From assembly GCF_003390865.1 (NCBI RefSeq), contig NZ_QMEJ01000005.1, positions 1-64,000 on the forward strand: a DNA stretch of 64,000 nucleotides, written 5' to 3'. The translations under genes were made by a program, and so were the position numbers. The notes under the pieces are model-generated. The model was not told the origin of the DNA and did no database searches. It saw only the letters and a program-made list of their open reading frames with translations. This document shows, piece by piece, positions 47,943 to 56,078 of the stretch; within the stretch, counting starts at the first letter, position 1, and each line of letters opens with the position of its first letter. This DNA is from Tropicimonas sp. IMCC34011 (GTDB lineage: Bacteria; Pseudomonadota; Alphaproteobacteria; Rhodobacterales; Rhodobacteraceae).

Positions 47943-49037
47943 TCAGACCCGGGGCAGTTCCGAGAAGATCTCGGGGCCGTCTTCGCGCAGGATTACGATT
48001 TCTTCCAGCCGCAGGCCGAACCTGCCGTTGAGGTAGATGCCCGGCTCGATCGAGAAGACGTTCCCGGCCACAAGGGGTAACTCCGAAGTGCCGGTGATGT
48101 AGGGCGCCTCGTGGATATCGAGGCCCAGCCCGTGTCCCGTGCGATGCGGGAATCGGTCGCCGTAGCCCGCATCGCTGATGACGCCGCGGGCAGCGGCATC
48201 GACCTCGCGGGCGAGTGCGCCCACCCGGGCGGCTGCAAGGGCAGCCTGCACCGCCGCCTCCACGATGTCGCGGACCTTGAGGAATTCCGGATCCGGATCT
48301 GGGCCGAACCAGCGGCAGCGGGTCATGTCGGAAGGATAGCCGTCCAGCACACAGCCGGTATCGATCAGCACGGCCATGTTCTCGCCCAAGGCGGTGGCGC
48401 CGGGGTGGTGGTGCGGGAAGGCACCGTTGGCGCCGAAGCAGACAGAGCAGAAGGCTGTTGCGGCGCCGTTGTTCTTGTAGTGCGTCTCGATCAGCTCGAC
48501 GACCTGAGCCTCGGTCGTGCCGGTCTTCAGGGCGGCGAAGGCGGCCTCCACCGCGGCATCGTTCAGCAGGTGCGAGGCTTTGATACGGGCTGCTTCTTCC
48601 TCGTCTTTTCGGGTGCGAAGCAGGCTGACGGTGTCATCGGTGAAGCGGCGGCGTGGGCTGTCCAGTTTGTCAAGCAGCAGCAGGGCGAAATCGGCGCGCA
48701 TGGTTTCGTCCAGGGCCACCGACAGGCCTGGGCGGCGGGCATCGCTGGCGTCCAGCAGGGCGTCGAGGGCCGTCATCGGGCCATCGTCATCGGTCCAGGT
48801 GAACAGAGGCAGCGGGGTGATCTCCTGCGCCATGGCAGCATTGAGCGCGGGCATCAGGAAACCGGCGTGTTCGGCGCTGACCAGCAGCATGACGGGGCGT
48901 TCGTCGCCGTGCGGGTTCAGTCCGGTCAGCCATGCCATGTGACTGGAGGGGCCCAGTACCAATAGGTCGGTTTCGGTTTCCGCCATCCGGGTGCGCAGCC
49001 GCGCGAGGCGCTCTTCGGCCTGCATCAGATAGGACAT
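47943..49037 (-). CDS. M24-family Xaa-Pro peptidase
   Basis: A 364-aa metallopeptidase of the aminopeptidase P/prolidase group. An N-terminal creatinase-like domain (about 1-130) precedes the pita-bread fold with the metal ligands: Asp in IDTG, Asp in GYPSDMTR, His in GHGLGLDIHEAP, Glu in FSIEPGIY and Glu in RLEEIVI. It cleaves the bond before proline in short peptides in the cytoplasm. It lies downstream of a peptide-binding protein gene and opposite a peptide transporter, so it probably processes imported proline-containing peptides. Confidence 0.9.
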   Translation of the reverse strand: MSYLMQAEERLARLRTRMAETETDLLVLGPSSHMAWLTGLNPHGDERPVMLLVSAEHAGFLMPALNAAMAQEITPLPLFTWTDDDGPMTALDALLDASDARRPGLSVALDETMRADFALLLLDKLDSPRRRFTDDTVSLLRTRKDEEEAARIKASHLLNDAAVEAAFAALKTGTTEAQVVELIETHYKNNGAATAFCSVCFGANGAFPHHHPGATALGENMAVLIDTGCVLDGYPSDMTRCRWFGPDPDPEFLKVRDIVEAAVQAALAAARVGALAREVDAAARGVISDAGYGDRFPHRTGHGLGLDIHEAPYITGTSELPLVAGNVFSIEPGIYLNGRFGLRLEEIVILREDGPEIFSELPRV

Positions 49038-49058
49038 TGTTCACTCCTGAAACGAAAC

Positions 49059-49082
49059 GGGCCGCCGGAGAATCGGCGACCC
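49059..49082 (-). terminator. Hairpin between binding-protein and peptidase genes
   Basis: Arms 49059-49067 and 49074-49082 pair over 9 bp with one wobble on the minus-strand RNA, followed by GTTTCGTTTC. It lies between the solute-binding protein and the M24 peptidase. It may stabilise the upstream message or terminate part of transcription, giving more binding protein than peptidase. Confidence 0.45.
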
Positions 49083-49106
49083 TGTAGTCTTGCGGCGGTC
49101 GCAGGA

Positions 49107-50696
49107 TTATTCCTTTTCGACCAGCCGGTAGTAGACGAAGTCAGAGGTCGCGCCGTTGACGTAGCCCGAGACATCCGCGCCCATGGCAACTTCGTAGGTG
49201 GCCTGGAACATGATCACGATGGGCGAGCTTTCCTGCACCTTGGCCTGAAGGTCACGGTACATGTCGAGACGCGCTTCGGGATCGCTCTCCGAGAGGGCGG
49301 CCATGGTTTGCTCGTTCATCTCGTCCGGCACGGCCCAGGCGTTCCGCCACGTGGTGGTCGCCTGGTAGTTCTCGTCCGAGTTGTCGGAGTTGTAGGCGAA
49401 TGCCTTGGCGTTGGAATGCGGGTCCATGAAGTCGGGGCCCCAGTACAGCAGCATCGCCTCGTGGGTCCGCTCGCGGTACTTGGTGATGACCTGCGCGCCG
49501 GTGCCGGGCAGGATTTCGAAGTCGATGCCCGCGTCGGCAAAGCTCGCCTGCAGCGACTGCGCCATGTCGGTGAAGGGGGGCGCGTTGATCACATCGAGCG
49601 TCACTTCGATCGGGAGCTCGACGCCAGCGTCCTCGAGGATCTGCCGGGCCTTCTCGGGATCGTAGGTGAAGGGCGTCTCGTCGTAGGAACCGGGGAAGCC
49701 CTTCGGCCAGAAGGCCTGGTGGACCTCCATCTGGCCCTTGATGATGGTGTCGGTCATGCCCGTGTAATCGACGAGATAGCGCGCGGCTTCCCAGACGGCC
49801 GGATCGGTCAGGCTGTCGGTCTTCTGGTTGAAGGACAGGAAGTGGACGGCGGCCTGAGGAAAGGTCTCTACCTTGACGTCGTCGCTGGACAGCGATGCGA
49901 CCTGGTCGGGCGTCAGGTTGCGCGCCATGTCGATGTCGCCCTGTTCCAGCAGAAGCTGCTGGGTCGCGGATTCGGGGACATGGCGGATGATGACCTGGGA
50001 CATCGCGGGCGCACCCTTGAAGTAGTCCTCATTGGCGGCCATGCGCACCATCTGGCCCGGCGTGTAGCCGGTCAGCGCGAAGGGGCCGGAGCCTGCCGAA
50101 TTGGCGTTCAGCCAGGCGTTGCCCATGTCGCCGTCCTGCTCGTTTTCCATCACGAGCGCCTTGTCGACGATGGAGGCGGGGCGCGCGGCCAGGACGTTCA
50201 GGACGAAGGCGGGCGAGAAGTCGCCCTCGTATTGCACGGTCACGACGTTTCCTTCGGCGGTGACCATGTCGTCCACGTTCTCCGGGGTCCAGCCAAGCTG
50301 GGCGAGGATGAAGGCAGGCGTCAGGTTCAGCTTGATGACGCGCGAGAGCGAGAACAGCACGTCCTCGGCGGTCACCGGGTTGCCCGAGTTGAAGACGGCA
50401 TCATCGCGCAGGGTGAAGGCGATGGTCTTGGCCTCGGCATCGACTTCCCACTCGGTCGCGATACCGGGCGCGAGGACGGTCGGGTCCTCGGCATCGTACT
50501 GGACGAGACGGTCATAGAGGTTGGTGACCAGCTCGCCCGAGGTGAACTCGTAGGCCTGCGCCGGGTCGATCGCGACGATGTCGTCGATGTTCTGGGCGAT
50601 GACCAGCATGTCATCGGGCGTGTCGGCCAGTGCCGCGGTGCCTGCGAGGGGCAGCGCGAGCGCCGAGGCCAGCAGCGCGGGTTTCAGCATGTTCAT
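49107..50696 (-). CDS. Peptide ABC transporter substrate-binding protein
   Basis: A 529-aa periplasmic binding protein of family 5 (DppA/OppA type). The signal peptide MNMLKPALLASALALPLAGT is cleaved near ALA-D. The N-terminal lobe has ATEWEVDAEAKTIAFTLRDD and VTAEDVLFSLSRV, classic family motifs. I placed the start at 50696, where AAGGAG stands upstream, rather than 50726. It delivers peptides to the permease pair encoded divergently. The gene follows the XRE-cupin regulator. Confidence 0.92.
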   Translation of the reverse strand: MNMLKPALLASALALPLAGTAALADTPDDMLVIAQNIDDIVAIDPAQAYEFTSGELVTNLYDRLVQYDAEDPTVLAPGIATEWEVDAEAKTIAFTLRDDAVFNSGNPVTAEDVLFSLSRVIKLNLTPAFILAQLGWTPENVDDMVTAEGNVVTVQYEGDFSPAFVLNVLAARPASIVDKALVMENEQDGDMGNAWLNANSAGSGPFALTGYTPGQMVRMAANEDYFKGAPAMSQVIIRHVPESATQQLLLEQGDIDMARNLTPDQVASLSSDDVKVETFPQAAVHFLSFNQKTDSLTDPAVWEAARYLVDYTGMTDTIIKGQMEVHQAFWPKGFPGSYDETPFTYDPEKARQILEDAGVELPIEVTLDVINAPPFTDMAQSLQASFADAGIDFEILPGTGAQVITKYRERTHEAMLLYWGPDFMDPHSNAKAFAYNSDNSDENYQATTTWRNAWAVPDEMNEQTMAALSESDPEARLDMYRDLQAKVQESSPIVIMFQATYEVAMGADVSGYVNGATSDFVYYRLVEKE

Positions 50697-50739
50697 TTGG
50701 GTCTCCTTGTTGGTGTTCGATGGCATGGGACGGCGTTCC

Positions 50740-51351
50740 TCAGCTTTCCAGCTGCGCCATCTCCGGTAGTTTCATCCCGCCCTTGGGGGTCAGGACGGAA
50801 AGCGTCCCGGTCCAGAGGATGCGGACGGGCCTGTCGGTGGAATTGGTCCACGAATGGGGCCGCAGCCCACTGTAGTGCAGACTGTCGCCAGCCTTCATGT
50901 GAATGACCTGACCGTCGAGTGTCTGCTCGATCTCCCCCTCGAGGATGTAGATGATCTCCTCGCCCTCGTGGCTGACCACCTCGGAGGCGTAGCCGGCGGG
51001 GACGTGCAGGATATAGCTCGACAGTTCGGATCCGGGAAAATCCGTGGCGAGGGTCTCGTACCCGATGGACGATCCGTTGATCGAGAATTGCGGTCGCGTC
51101 TCGGCACGGGTCAGGCTGTCGGCTGGGCCGGGGGTGGCGATGAAGTATTCCAGAGCCACATCCAGCGCCGCCGCGATCTGCGCCAGCGTTCCGAGCGATG
51201 GCGTGGCATTGTCACGCTCCACTTGGCTGAGATAGCCGACAGAGACGCTCGCCGTGTCGCCGAGAGCCTGAAGCGTCAACCCGAGTTGCTTGCGGCGCTT
51301 GCGAATGAGCGGTCCGAGCTGCGGCTCGGCCTTGTGCTTTTCCCGTGCCAT
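50740..51351 (-). CDS. XRE-family regulator with cupin domain
   Basis: A 203-aa regulator. The N-terminal HTH (about 10-65, LGLTLQALGDTASVSVGYLS) is XRE type and the C-terminal part (about 115-185, HEGEEIIYILEGE then GDSLHYSG) is a cupin that probably binds a small effector. This architecture is common in regulators of amino acid and amine metabolism. It heads the leftward genes and faces the rightward permease operon across a 118-bp gap, so it likely controls both. Confidence 0.92.
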   Translation of the reverse strand: MAREKHKAEPQLGPLIRKRRKQLGLTLQALGDTASVSVGYLSQVERDNATPSLGTLAQIAAALDVALEYFIATPGPADSLTRAETRPQFSINGSSIGYETLATDFPGSELSSYILHVPAGYASEVVSHEGEEIIYILEGEIEQTLDGQVIHMKAGDSLHYSGLRPHSWTNSTDRPVRILWTGTLSVLTPKGGMKLPEMAQLES

Positions 51352-51469
51352 GGCAGGGCCCTTCCTAGACTATCGCTTCCAAGTTACAAAAGTTTTTTTA
51401 CTATGGCAAAAATTCTTGCGACATTGCGGCGAAGATTTCACGCTGAAGAGGCCAGAGGAGGCGGAGACC

Positions 51470-52513
51470 TTGGCGATAGATGCTACAATGGCCGTCAGGG
51501 CGGGGCGCAGTGCGAAGGGCGTCGGCGGCTTTGTCGTTGTCACCGCGCTGACCTTCCTCGGCCTCTTGGCGATCACCTTCTTCATCGGGCGCGTGGTGCC
51601 CATCGACCCGGTGCTTTCCGTGGTGGGCGACCGGGCGACGCAGGCGCAATACGACGCGGCGCGCGTGGCCATGGGGCTCGACCGTCCACTGATCATACAG
51701 TTCTTCGACTACGTCTGGTCGGTGATGCAGGGCGATCTCGGCACCTCGATCTCGACCAACCGGCCGGTCGCGGATGATCTGCTGCGGGTCTTTCCCGCCA
51801 CGCTCGAGATGGCGACGCTCGGTATCCTGATCGGCGTGGCGCTCGGCGTGCCCGCCGGGGTCTGGGCCGCCACCCGGCGCGGCGAATGGGTCGACCAGGT
51901 GATGCGCGTCTTCGCGCTGCTGGGTTACTCGGTCCCGGCCTTCTGGCTCGGGCTCGTCGGACTGGCGTTCTTCTATGCCGGGCTCGGCTGGGTCGCGGGC
52001 CCCGGGCGGCTGGACATCTTTTACGAGGGCCTCGTGCCGGCACGGACCAATGTCATGCTCATCGACGCGGCACTCGCCGGCGACTGGGACGTCTTCCGCA
52101 ACGCGCTGGCGCACCTCGTCCTGCCGGCCTCGATCCTTGGCTTCTTCTCGCTGGCCTTCATCGCGCGGATGACGCGCAGCTTCATGCTCGACCAGCTCGG
52201 ACAGGAGTTCATCACCACCGCCCGCGTGAAGGGCGTGCCCGAATGGCGGGTGATCTGGGTCCACGGGTTCAAGCCGATCCGGGTGCCGCTCATAACGGTG
52301 ATCGGCCTGTCCTATGCCGCGCTCCTGGAAGGCTCGGTCATGATCGAGACAGTCTTCAGCTGGCCTGGGATCGGCAACTACCTGACCACAGCACTGCTGA
52401 ACGCCGACATGAACGCCGTGCTGGGCGCGACGCTGGTGATCGGCTCTGTCTTCATCCTGATCAACAAGATCTCGGACGTGCTCTACCGCGTTCTCGACCC
52501 GAGGAGCAGATGA
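51470..52513 (+). CDS. Peptide ABC transporter permease (DppB-like)
   Basis: A 347-aa inner-membrane permease with about six membrane helices. The N-terminal region shows FIGRVVPIDPV and LDRPLIIQFFDYVWSVMQGD, typical of DppB/OppB proteins; the EAA-like loop is in ITTARVKGVPEWRVIWVHGF. I chose TTG at 51470 because a full AGGAGG stands eight bases before it; an ATG at 51488 is the alternative. It is the first gene of a five-gene transport operon. Confidence 0.9.
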   Translation: MAIDATMAVRAGRSAKGVGGFVVVTALTFLGLLAITFFIGRVVPIDPVLSVVGDRATQAQYDAARVAMGLDRPLIIQFFDYVWSVMQGDLGTSISTNRPVADDLLRVFPATLEMATLGILIGVALGVPAGVWAATRRGEWVDQVMRVFALLGYSVPAFWLGLVGLAFFYAGLGWVAGPGRLDIFYEGLVPARTNVMLIDAALAGDWDVFRNALAHLVLPASILGFFSLAFIARMTRSFMLDQLGQEFITTARVKGVPEWRVIWVHGFKPIRVPLITVIGLSYAALLEGSVMIETVFSWPGIGNYLTTALLNADMNAVLGATLVIGSVFILINKISDVLYRVLDPRSR

Positions 52514-53415
52514 TGAGCACGAGAGACTGGCTTCTCGACGACAGCCCCGCCACTCTGACGCAGGCCAATCTCGGCCGCGCGTGGCGGATGACGACGACGC
52601 TGCTGCGCAACCCGCTGGCGGTGGCCGGGCTGCTGATCGTCCTGCTTCTGCTGGCCACCGCGCTGTTCGCGCCCTGGATCGCGCCGGAAACCCCCGTGGG
52701 GCAGAACCTGCAGGCGCGCCTGCTTCCCCCCTCGGCCGAGCACTGGATGGGTACGGACGAACTGGGCCGCGACATCTTCAGCCGCGTTGTCTACGGATCG
52801 CGCATCACCTTGATGATCGTGGCTCTGGTCGCCGTGATCTCGGCCCCGTTGGGGCTGATCATCGGCGCGGTCGCTGGCTACTTCGGCGGCTGGGTCGATC
52901 GCATCCTGATGGGCGTGACGGACGTCTTCCTGTCGCTGCCCAAGCTGATCCTCGCGCTGGCCTTCGTTGCGGCCCTCGGCCCCGGGATCGAGAACGCGAT
53001 CATCGCCATCGCCATCACCGCGTGGCCCGCCTATGCGCGCATCGCCCGGGCCGAGACGCTGACCTTCCGCAATGACGAGTACATTCAGGCGGTGCGGCTG
53101 GTCGGCGGCTCGCATTCGCGGATCATCTTCCGGCACGTTCTGCCGCTCTGCACCTCGTCGATGATCGTGCGGGCGACGCTGGACATGGCGGGCATCATCC
53201 TGACCGCCGCCGGTCTGGGCTTTCTCGGTCTCGGCGCGCAGCCGCCGCTGCCGGAATGGGGTGCCATGATCTCGCGCGGGCGGACGTTCATCCTGGACCA
53301 GTGGTGGGTCGCCACCATGCCGGGCTTCGCCATCATCCTCGTATCGCTCGGCTTCTGCTTCCTGGGCGACGGGCTGCGCGACGTGCTCGATCCCAAGCAG
53401 GGGGGCGAGAAATGA
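52513..53415 (+). CDS. Peptide ABC transporter permease (DppC-like)
   Basis: A 300-aa permease, partner of the preceding gene. It has the DppC-specific N-terminal segment with HWMGTDELGRDIFSRVVYGS and the EAA loop YIQAVRLVGGSHSRIIFRHV. About six membrane helices are visible. GAGGAG lies six bases before the ATG at 52513; an ATG at 52510 would overlap the preceding stop. The end overlaps the ATPase gene. Confidence 0.92.
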   Translation: MSTRDWLLDDSPATLTQANLGRAWRMTTTLLRNPLAVAGLLIVLLLLATALFAPWIAPETPVGQNLQARLLPPSAEHWMGTDELGRDIFSRVVYGSRITLMIVALVAVISAPLGLIIGAVAGYFGGWVDRILMGVTDVFLSLPKLILALAFVAALGPGIENAIIAIAITAWPAYARIARAETLTFRNDEYIQAVRLVGGSHSRIIFRHVLPLCTSSMIVRATLDMAGIILTAAGLGFLGLGAQPPLPEWGAMISRGRTFILDQWWVATMPGFAIILVSLGFCFLGDGLRDVLDPKQGGEK

Positions 53416-54254
53416 CCGACGCACCGCTTCTGGAAGTCGAGGACCTGCGGGTCAGCTTCGCCACCCCCAAGGGGCCGGTGGAGGTCGTGAAGGGCTTGAA
53501 CCTGACTCTGGGCCGCGAGGAGCGGCTGGGCATCGTCGGCGAAAGCGGCTCGGGCAAGTCGATGACGGGCCGGTCGATCCTTCGGCTGATCCGGGCACCC
53601 GGCAAGCAGACCGCGAAGACCCTGCGTTTCGACGGGCTGGACCTCATGGCGCAGGGCACCCGCCAGATGCGCCGGATTCGCGGCGCGCGGATCTCGATGA
53701 TCATGCAGGACCCGAAGTTCTCGCTGAACCCCGTCATGACCATCGGCCACCAGATCGCCGAGGCGCTGCAGGTGCATGAGAAGCTGCCCCGCCGCGATCT
53801 GCAGGCGCGGGTGATCGAGATGCTGAATTCGGTCCGTCTCAACGATCCCGAGCGCGTGGCGAAGATGTATCCCCACGAGGTTTCGGGCGGCATGGGGCAA
53901 CGGGTGATGATCGCCATGATGCTGATCCCGCGCCCGCAGCTGCTGATCGCGGATGAACCCACCTCGGCGCTGGATGTCTCGATCCAGGCGCAGGTGCTGG
54001 ACCTGATCGAAGAGCTTGTCACTGGCAACGGCATGGGCCTGATCCTGATCAGCCACGACCTGAACCTGGTGGCGCGCTATTGCGACCGCATTCTTGTGAT
54101 GAACGGCGGCGAGGTGGTCGAGGCCTGCACCGCCCCGGATCTGCACAAGGCCAGCCATCCCTACACGAAGGGCCTGCTGGCGGCACAGCCGCGGATGCAG
54201 GAAACCCGGGACGAGCTGCCGGTACTGGACCGAAGCGGGGGAGTAAGGACGTGA
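53412..54254 (+). CDS. Peptide ABC transporter ATPase (DppD-like)
   Basis: A 280-aa ATP-binding subunit. Walker A is GESGSGKS, the Q-loop lies in IMQDP, the signature is VSGGMGQR, Walker B LLIADEPT and the H-loop ISHD. The C-terminal sequence HPYTKGLL is characteristic of oligopeptide transporter ATPases. It powers import together with the next gene product. Both ends overlap neighbours by four bases (ATGA and GTGA). Confidence 0.94.
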   Translation: MTDAPLLEVEDLRVSFATPKGPVEVVKGLNLTLGREERLGIVGESGSGKSMTGRSILRLIRAPGKQTAKTLRFDGLDLMAQGTRQMRRIRGARISMIMQDPKFSLNPVMTIGHQIAEALQVHEKLPRRDLQARVIEMLNSVRLNDPERVAKMYPHEVSGGMGQRVMIAMMLIPRPQLLIADEPTSALDVSIQAQVLDLIEELVTGNGMGLILISHDLNLVARYCDRILVMNGGEVVEACTAPDLHKASHPYTKGLLAAQPRMQETRDELPVLDRSGGVRT

Positions 54255-55039
54255 GTAACGCCGCAATTTCTCTCAAGGACCTGGATATCTCCTACGGCGA
54301 CACCAAGGTTGTGCGCGACGTGAGCTTCGACGTGGCGACGGGCGAAAGTTTCGCGCTGGTTGGCGAAAGTGGTTCGGGCAAGTCGACCGTCCTGAAAGCC
54401 ATCGCCGGGCTGGCGCCGGACTGGACGGGAGAGATTTCCGTACTGGGCAAGCCGCGGGGACATGGCACCGACCGAACTTTCTCCAATACCTGCCAGATGG
54501 TTTTCCAGGACCCCTATGCCTCGCTGCATCCCCGCAAGACCATCGACACCGTGCTGTCCGAGCCGCTGGCGATCCACGGCATTGGCCAGCGTAGCAAGAA
54601 GGTGGTCGAGATGCTGAGCGCGGTCGGCCTCGACCAGCGCTTTCGCTTCCGCTTCCCACACCAGCTGTCGGGCGGGCAGCGCCAACGGGTCGCCATCGCT
54701 CGGGCGCTGATGCTGGAACCCAAGGTGATGCTGCTGGACGAGCCGACGTCGGCGCTGGATGTCTCGGTGCAGGCCGAGATCCTGAACCTGCTGAAGCGGC
54801 TGCGCCGTGAACAGGGACTGACCTACCTGATGGTCACCCACAACCTGCCGGTGGTCAGCTTCATGTGCGACCGCATGGCGGTGATGAACAAGGGCCGCAT
54901 CGTCGAAATCGCCCCCAAGACCGCGCTATACGACGGCAGCTTTTCCGATCCCTATACGCTCGACCTCTACGCCGCTTCGGGCGGCAACCCCGATGCCGAT
55001 CCCGCCGTTGCGGCGGCGTCAGATACCAAGGACCCGTGA
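54251..55039 (+). CDS. Peptide ABC transporter ATPase (DppF-like)
   Basis: A 262-aa second ATP-binding subunit with GTG start overlapping the previous stop. Walker A is [10 protein letters not shown]-loop VFQDP, signature LSGGQRQR, Walker B MLLDEPTS and H-loop VTHN. It lacks the usual C-terminal extension of DppF and ends in an Ala/Asp-rich tail. It forms a heterodimer with the preceding ATPase. Confidence 0.93.
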   Translation: MSNAAISLKDLDISYGDTKVVRDVSFDVATGESFALVGESGSGKSTVLKAIAGLAPDWTGEISVLGKPRGHGTDRTFSNTCQMVFQDPYASLHPRKTIDTVLSEPLAIHGIGQRSKKVVEMLSAVGLDQRFRFRFPHQLSGGQRQRVAIARALMLEPKVMLLDEPTSALDVSVQAEILNLLKRLRREQGLTYLMVTHNLPVVSFMCDRMAVMNKGRIVEIAPKTALYDGSFSDPYTLDLYAASGGNPDADPAVAAASDTKDP

Positions 55040-55539
55040 TGACCGATACGACCAAGGCGCTCGCCGACTTCACCACCGCGCTCGCCGCCGCGACCACCGA
55101 GGAAGCCGCCTTCGATGCGCTCTGCGCGCTGACCAAGGCGACGGTCGGCGCAAAGCTTTTTACCGTGATGACGTCGGACACCGATGCCATGGTGGCCCGC
55201 CGCGCCTATACCGACGACGCCGCGAATTACCCGACCTCGGGTGAGAAGCCGATCGAGCTGAACCGCTGGTTCGATCAGGTGCTGACCCGGCAGGAGGCTT
55301 TCGTGTCGAACACGCTGGCCGATATCGACACGGTCTTCCCCGATGCCGAGCTGATCGGCAAGCTGGGCTGCGGCTCTGTGGTAAACCTGCCGCTGATCAT
55401 CGGTGGCAAGGTCATCGCGACGATGAACATCTTGCATGAAGAGGGCTATTACACGCCCGAGCGCATAGCCCGGATCCACGACGTGCTGCGCCTGCCGGCA
55501 ACCGCGGCCTGTTCCGTGGCGATGGTGTTGCGTACCTGA
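55039..55539 (+). CDS. GAF-domain protein
   Basis: A 166-aa protein consisting of one GAF domain (about 20-150; GCGSVVNLPLIIGGKVIATM near its end is a typical core strand pair). It starts within the previous stop (TGATG), so it is the last gene of the transporter operon. No output domain is attached. It may sense a small molecule or redox state connected with the imported substrate; this is inference from position. Confidence 0.82.
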   Translation: MTDTTKALADFTTALAAATTEEAAFDALCALTKATVGAKLFTVMTSDTDAMVARRAYTDDAANYPTSGEKPIELNRWFDQVLTRQEAFVSNTLADIDTVFPDAELIGKLGCGSVVNLPLIIGGKVIATMNILHEEGYYTPERIARIHDVLRLPATAACSVAMVLRT

Positions 55540-55904
55540 TAAAGGCCGCCAACTGCCAGATTTTCGGTTCTGAAACCAAGTGACACGGTTCGAAGTGAGA
55601 GAGGCCGGGATCGGTCTGCCGGTCTCGCAGATGCACGATCATCGTCTGCATCTTGGCGACGGCTTCCTTGAATGCCGAATAACCCGGAATCGGCTCCGCA
55701 ACCTGTGCTTTCGCACACGCTGATCATTCGCGTGATAATCGGCCGGTTTGGGCCGGGATCGCATATTGGATCAGGCGTCTCGCGTGAATTTTGCCCATTC
55801 CGCGTCCGGTTTAAGAAGGTCGGACGTAGCTCCTGCTTCTTGTCAGAGCGGACTGAACTTCATCCCGTCGGTTCTGGACGGGATAAAACAGTGTCCAATT
55901 CGAG
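55540..55904. other. Right end of the island, no gene
   Basis: About 365 bases without a credible gene. In the excised circle this stretch would lie downstream of the recombinase and supply its last 20 codons, reading leftward from the att core to a stop at 55843-55845. It contains the inverted repeat at 55862-55884. Confidence 0.5.
55862..55884. repeat. Inverted repeat next to attR
   Basis: ATCCCGTC (55862-55869) and GACGGGAT (55877-55884) are perfect 8-bp arms around a 7-nt loop, 21 bp inside the island from attR. There is no T-run. It could be a recombinase accessory site of attP or the end signal of the circular-form recombinase message. Confidence 0.45.
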
Positions 55905-55959
55905 CCCCCGCAACCATCGTTTCCGACAATGCCCTCGCCATCCGCGGGGGCTTTGTCGT
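55905..55959. repeat. attR: right direct repeat of the island
   Basis: Identical over 55 bp to 75-129: it begins with the tRNA 3' end (CCCCCGCAACCA) and includes the downstream hairpin. To the left is island DNA; to the right the sequence differs from the island's left end, so this is where the host chromosome resumes. Confidence 0.88.
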
Positions 55960-56078
55960 ATCCCCTGAACAGACCGTCTTCCGATCTATCAGACCGGAGA
56001 TCTCGAACGCACGAAGGCTACCGCCGATCTCCGGGAAATTGCGGACTGCTCCGTTGGTCTCGGCTAAGTCCCCGCTGG

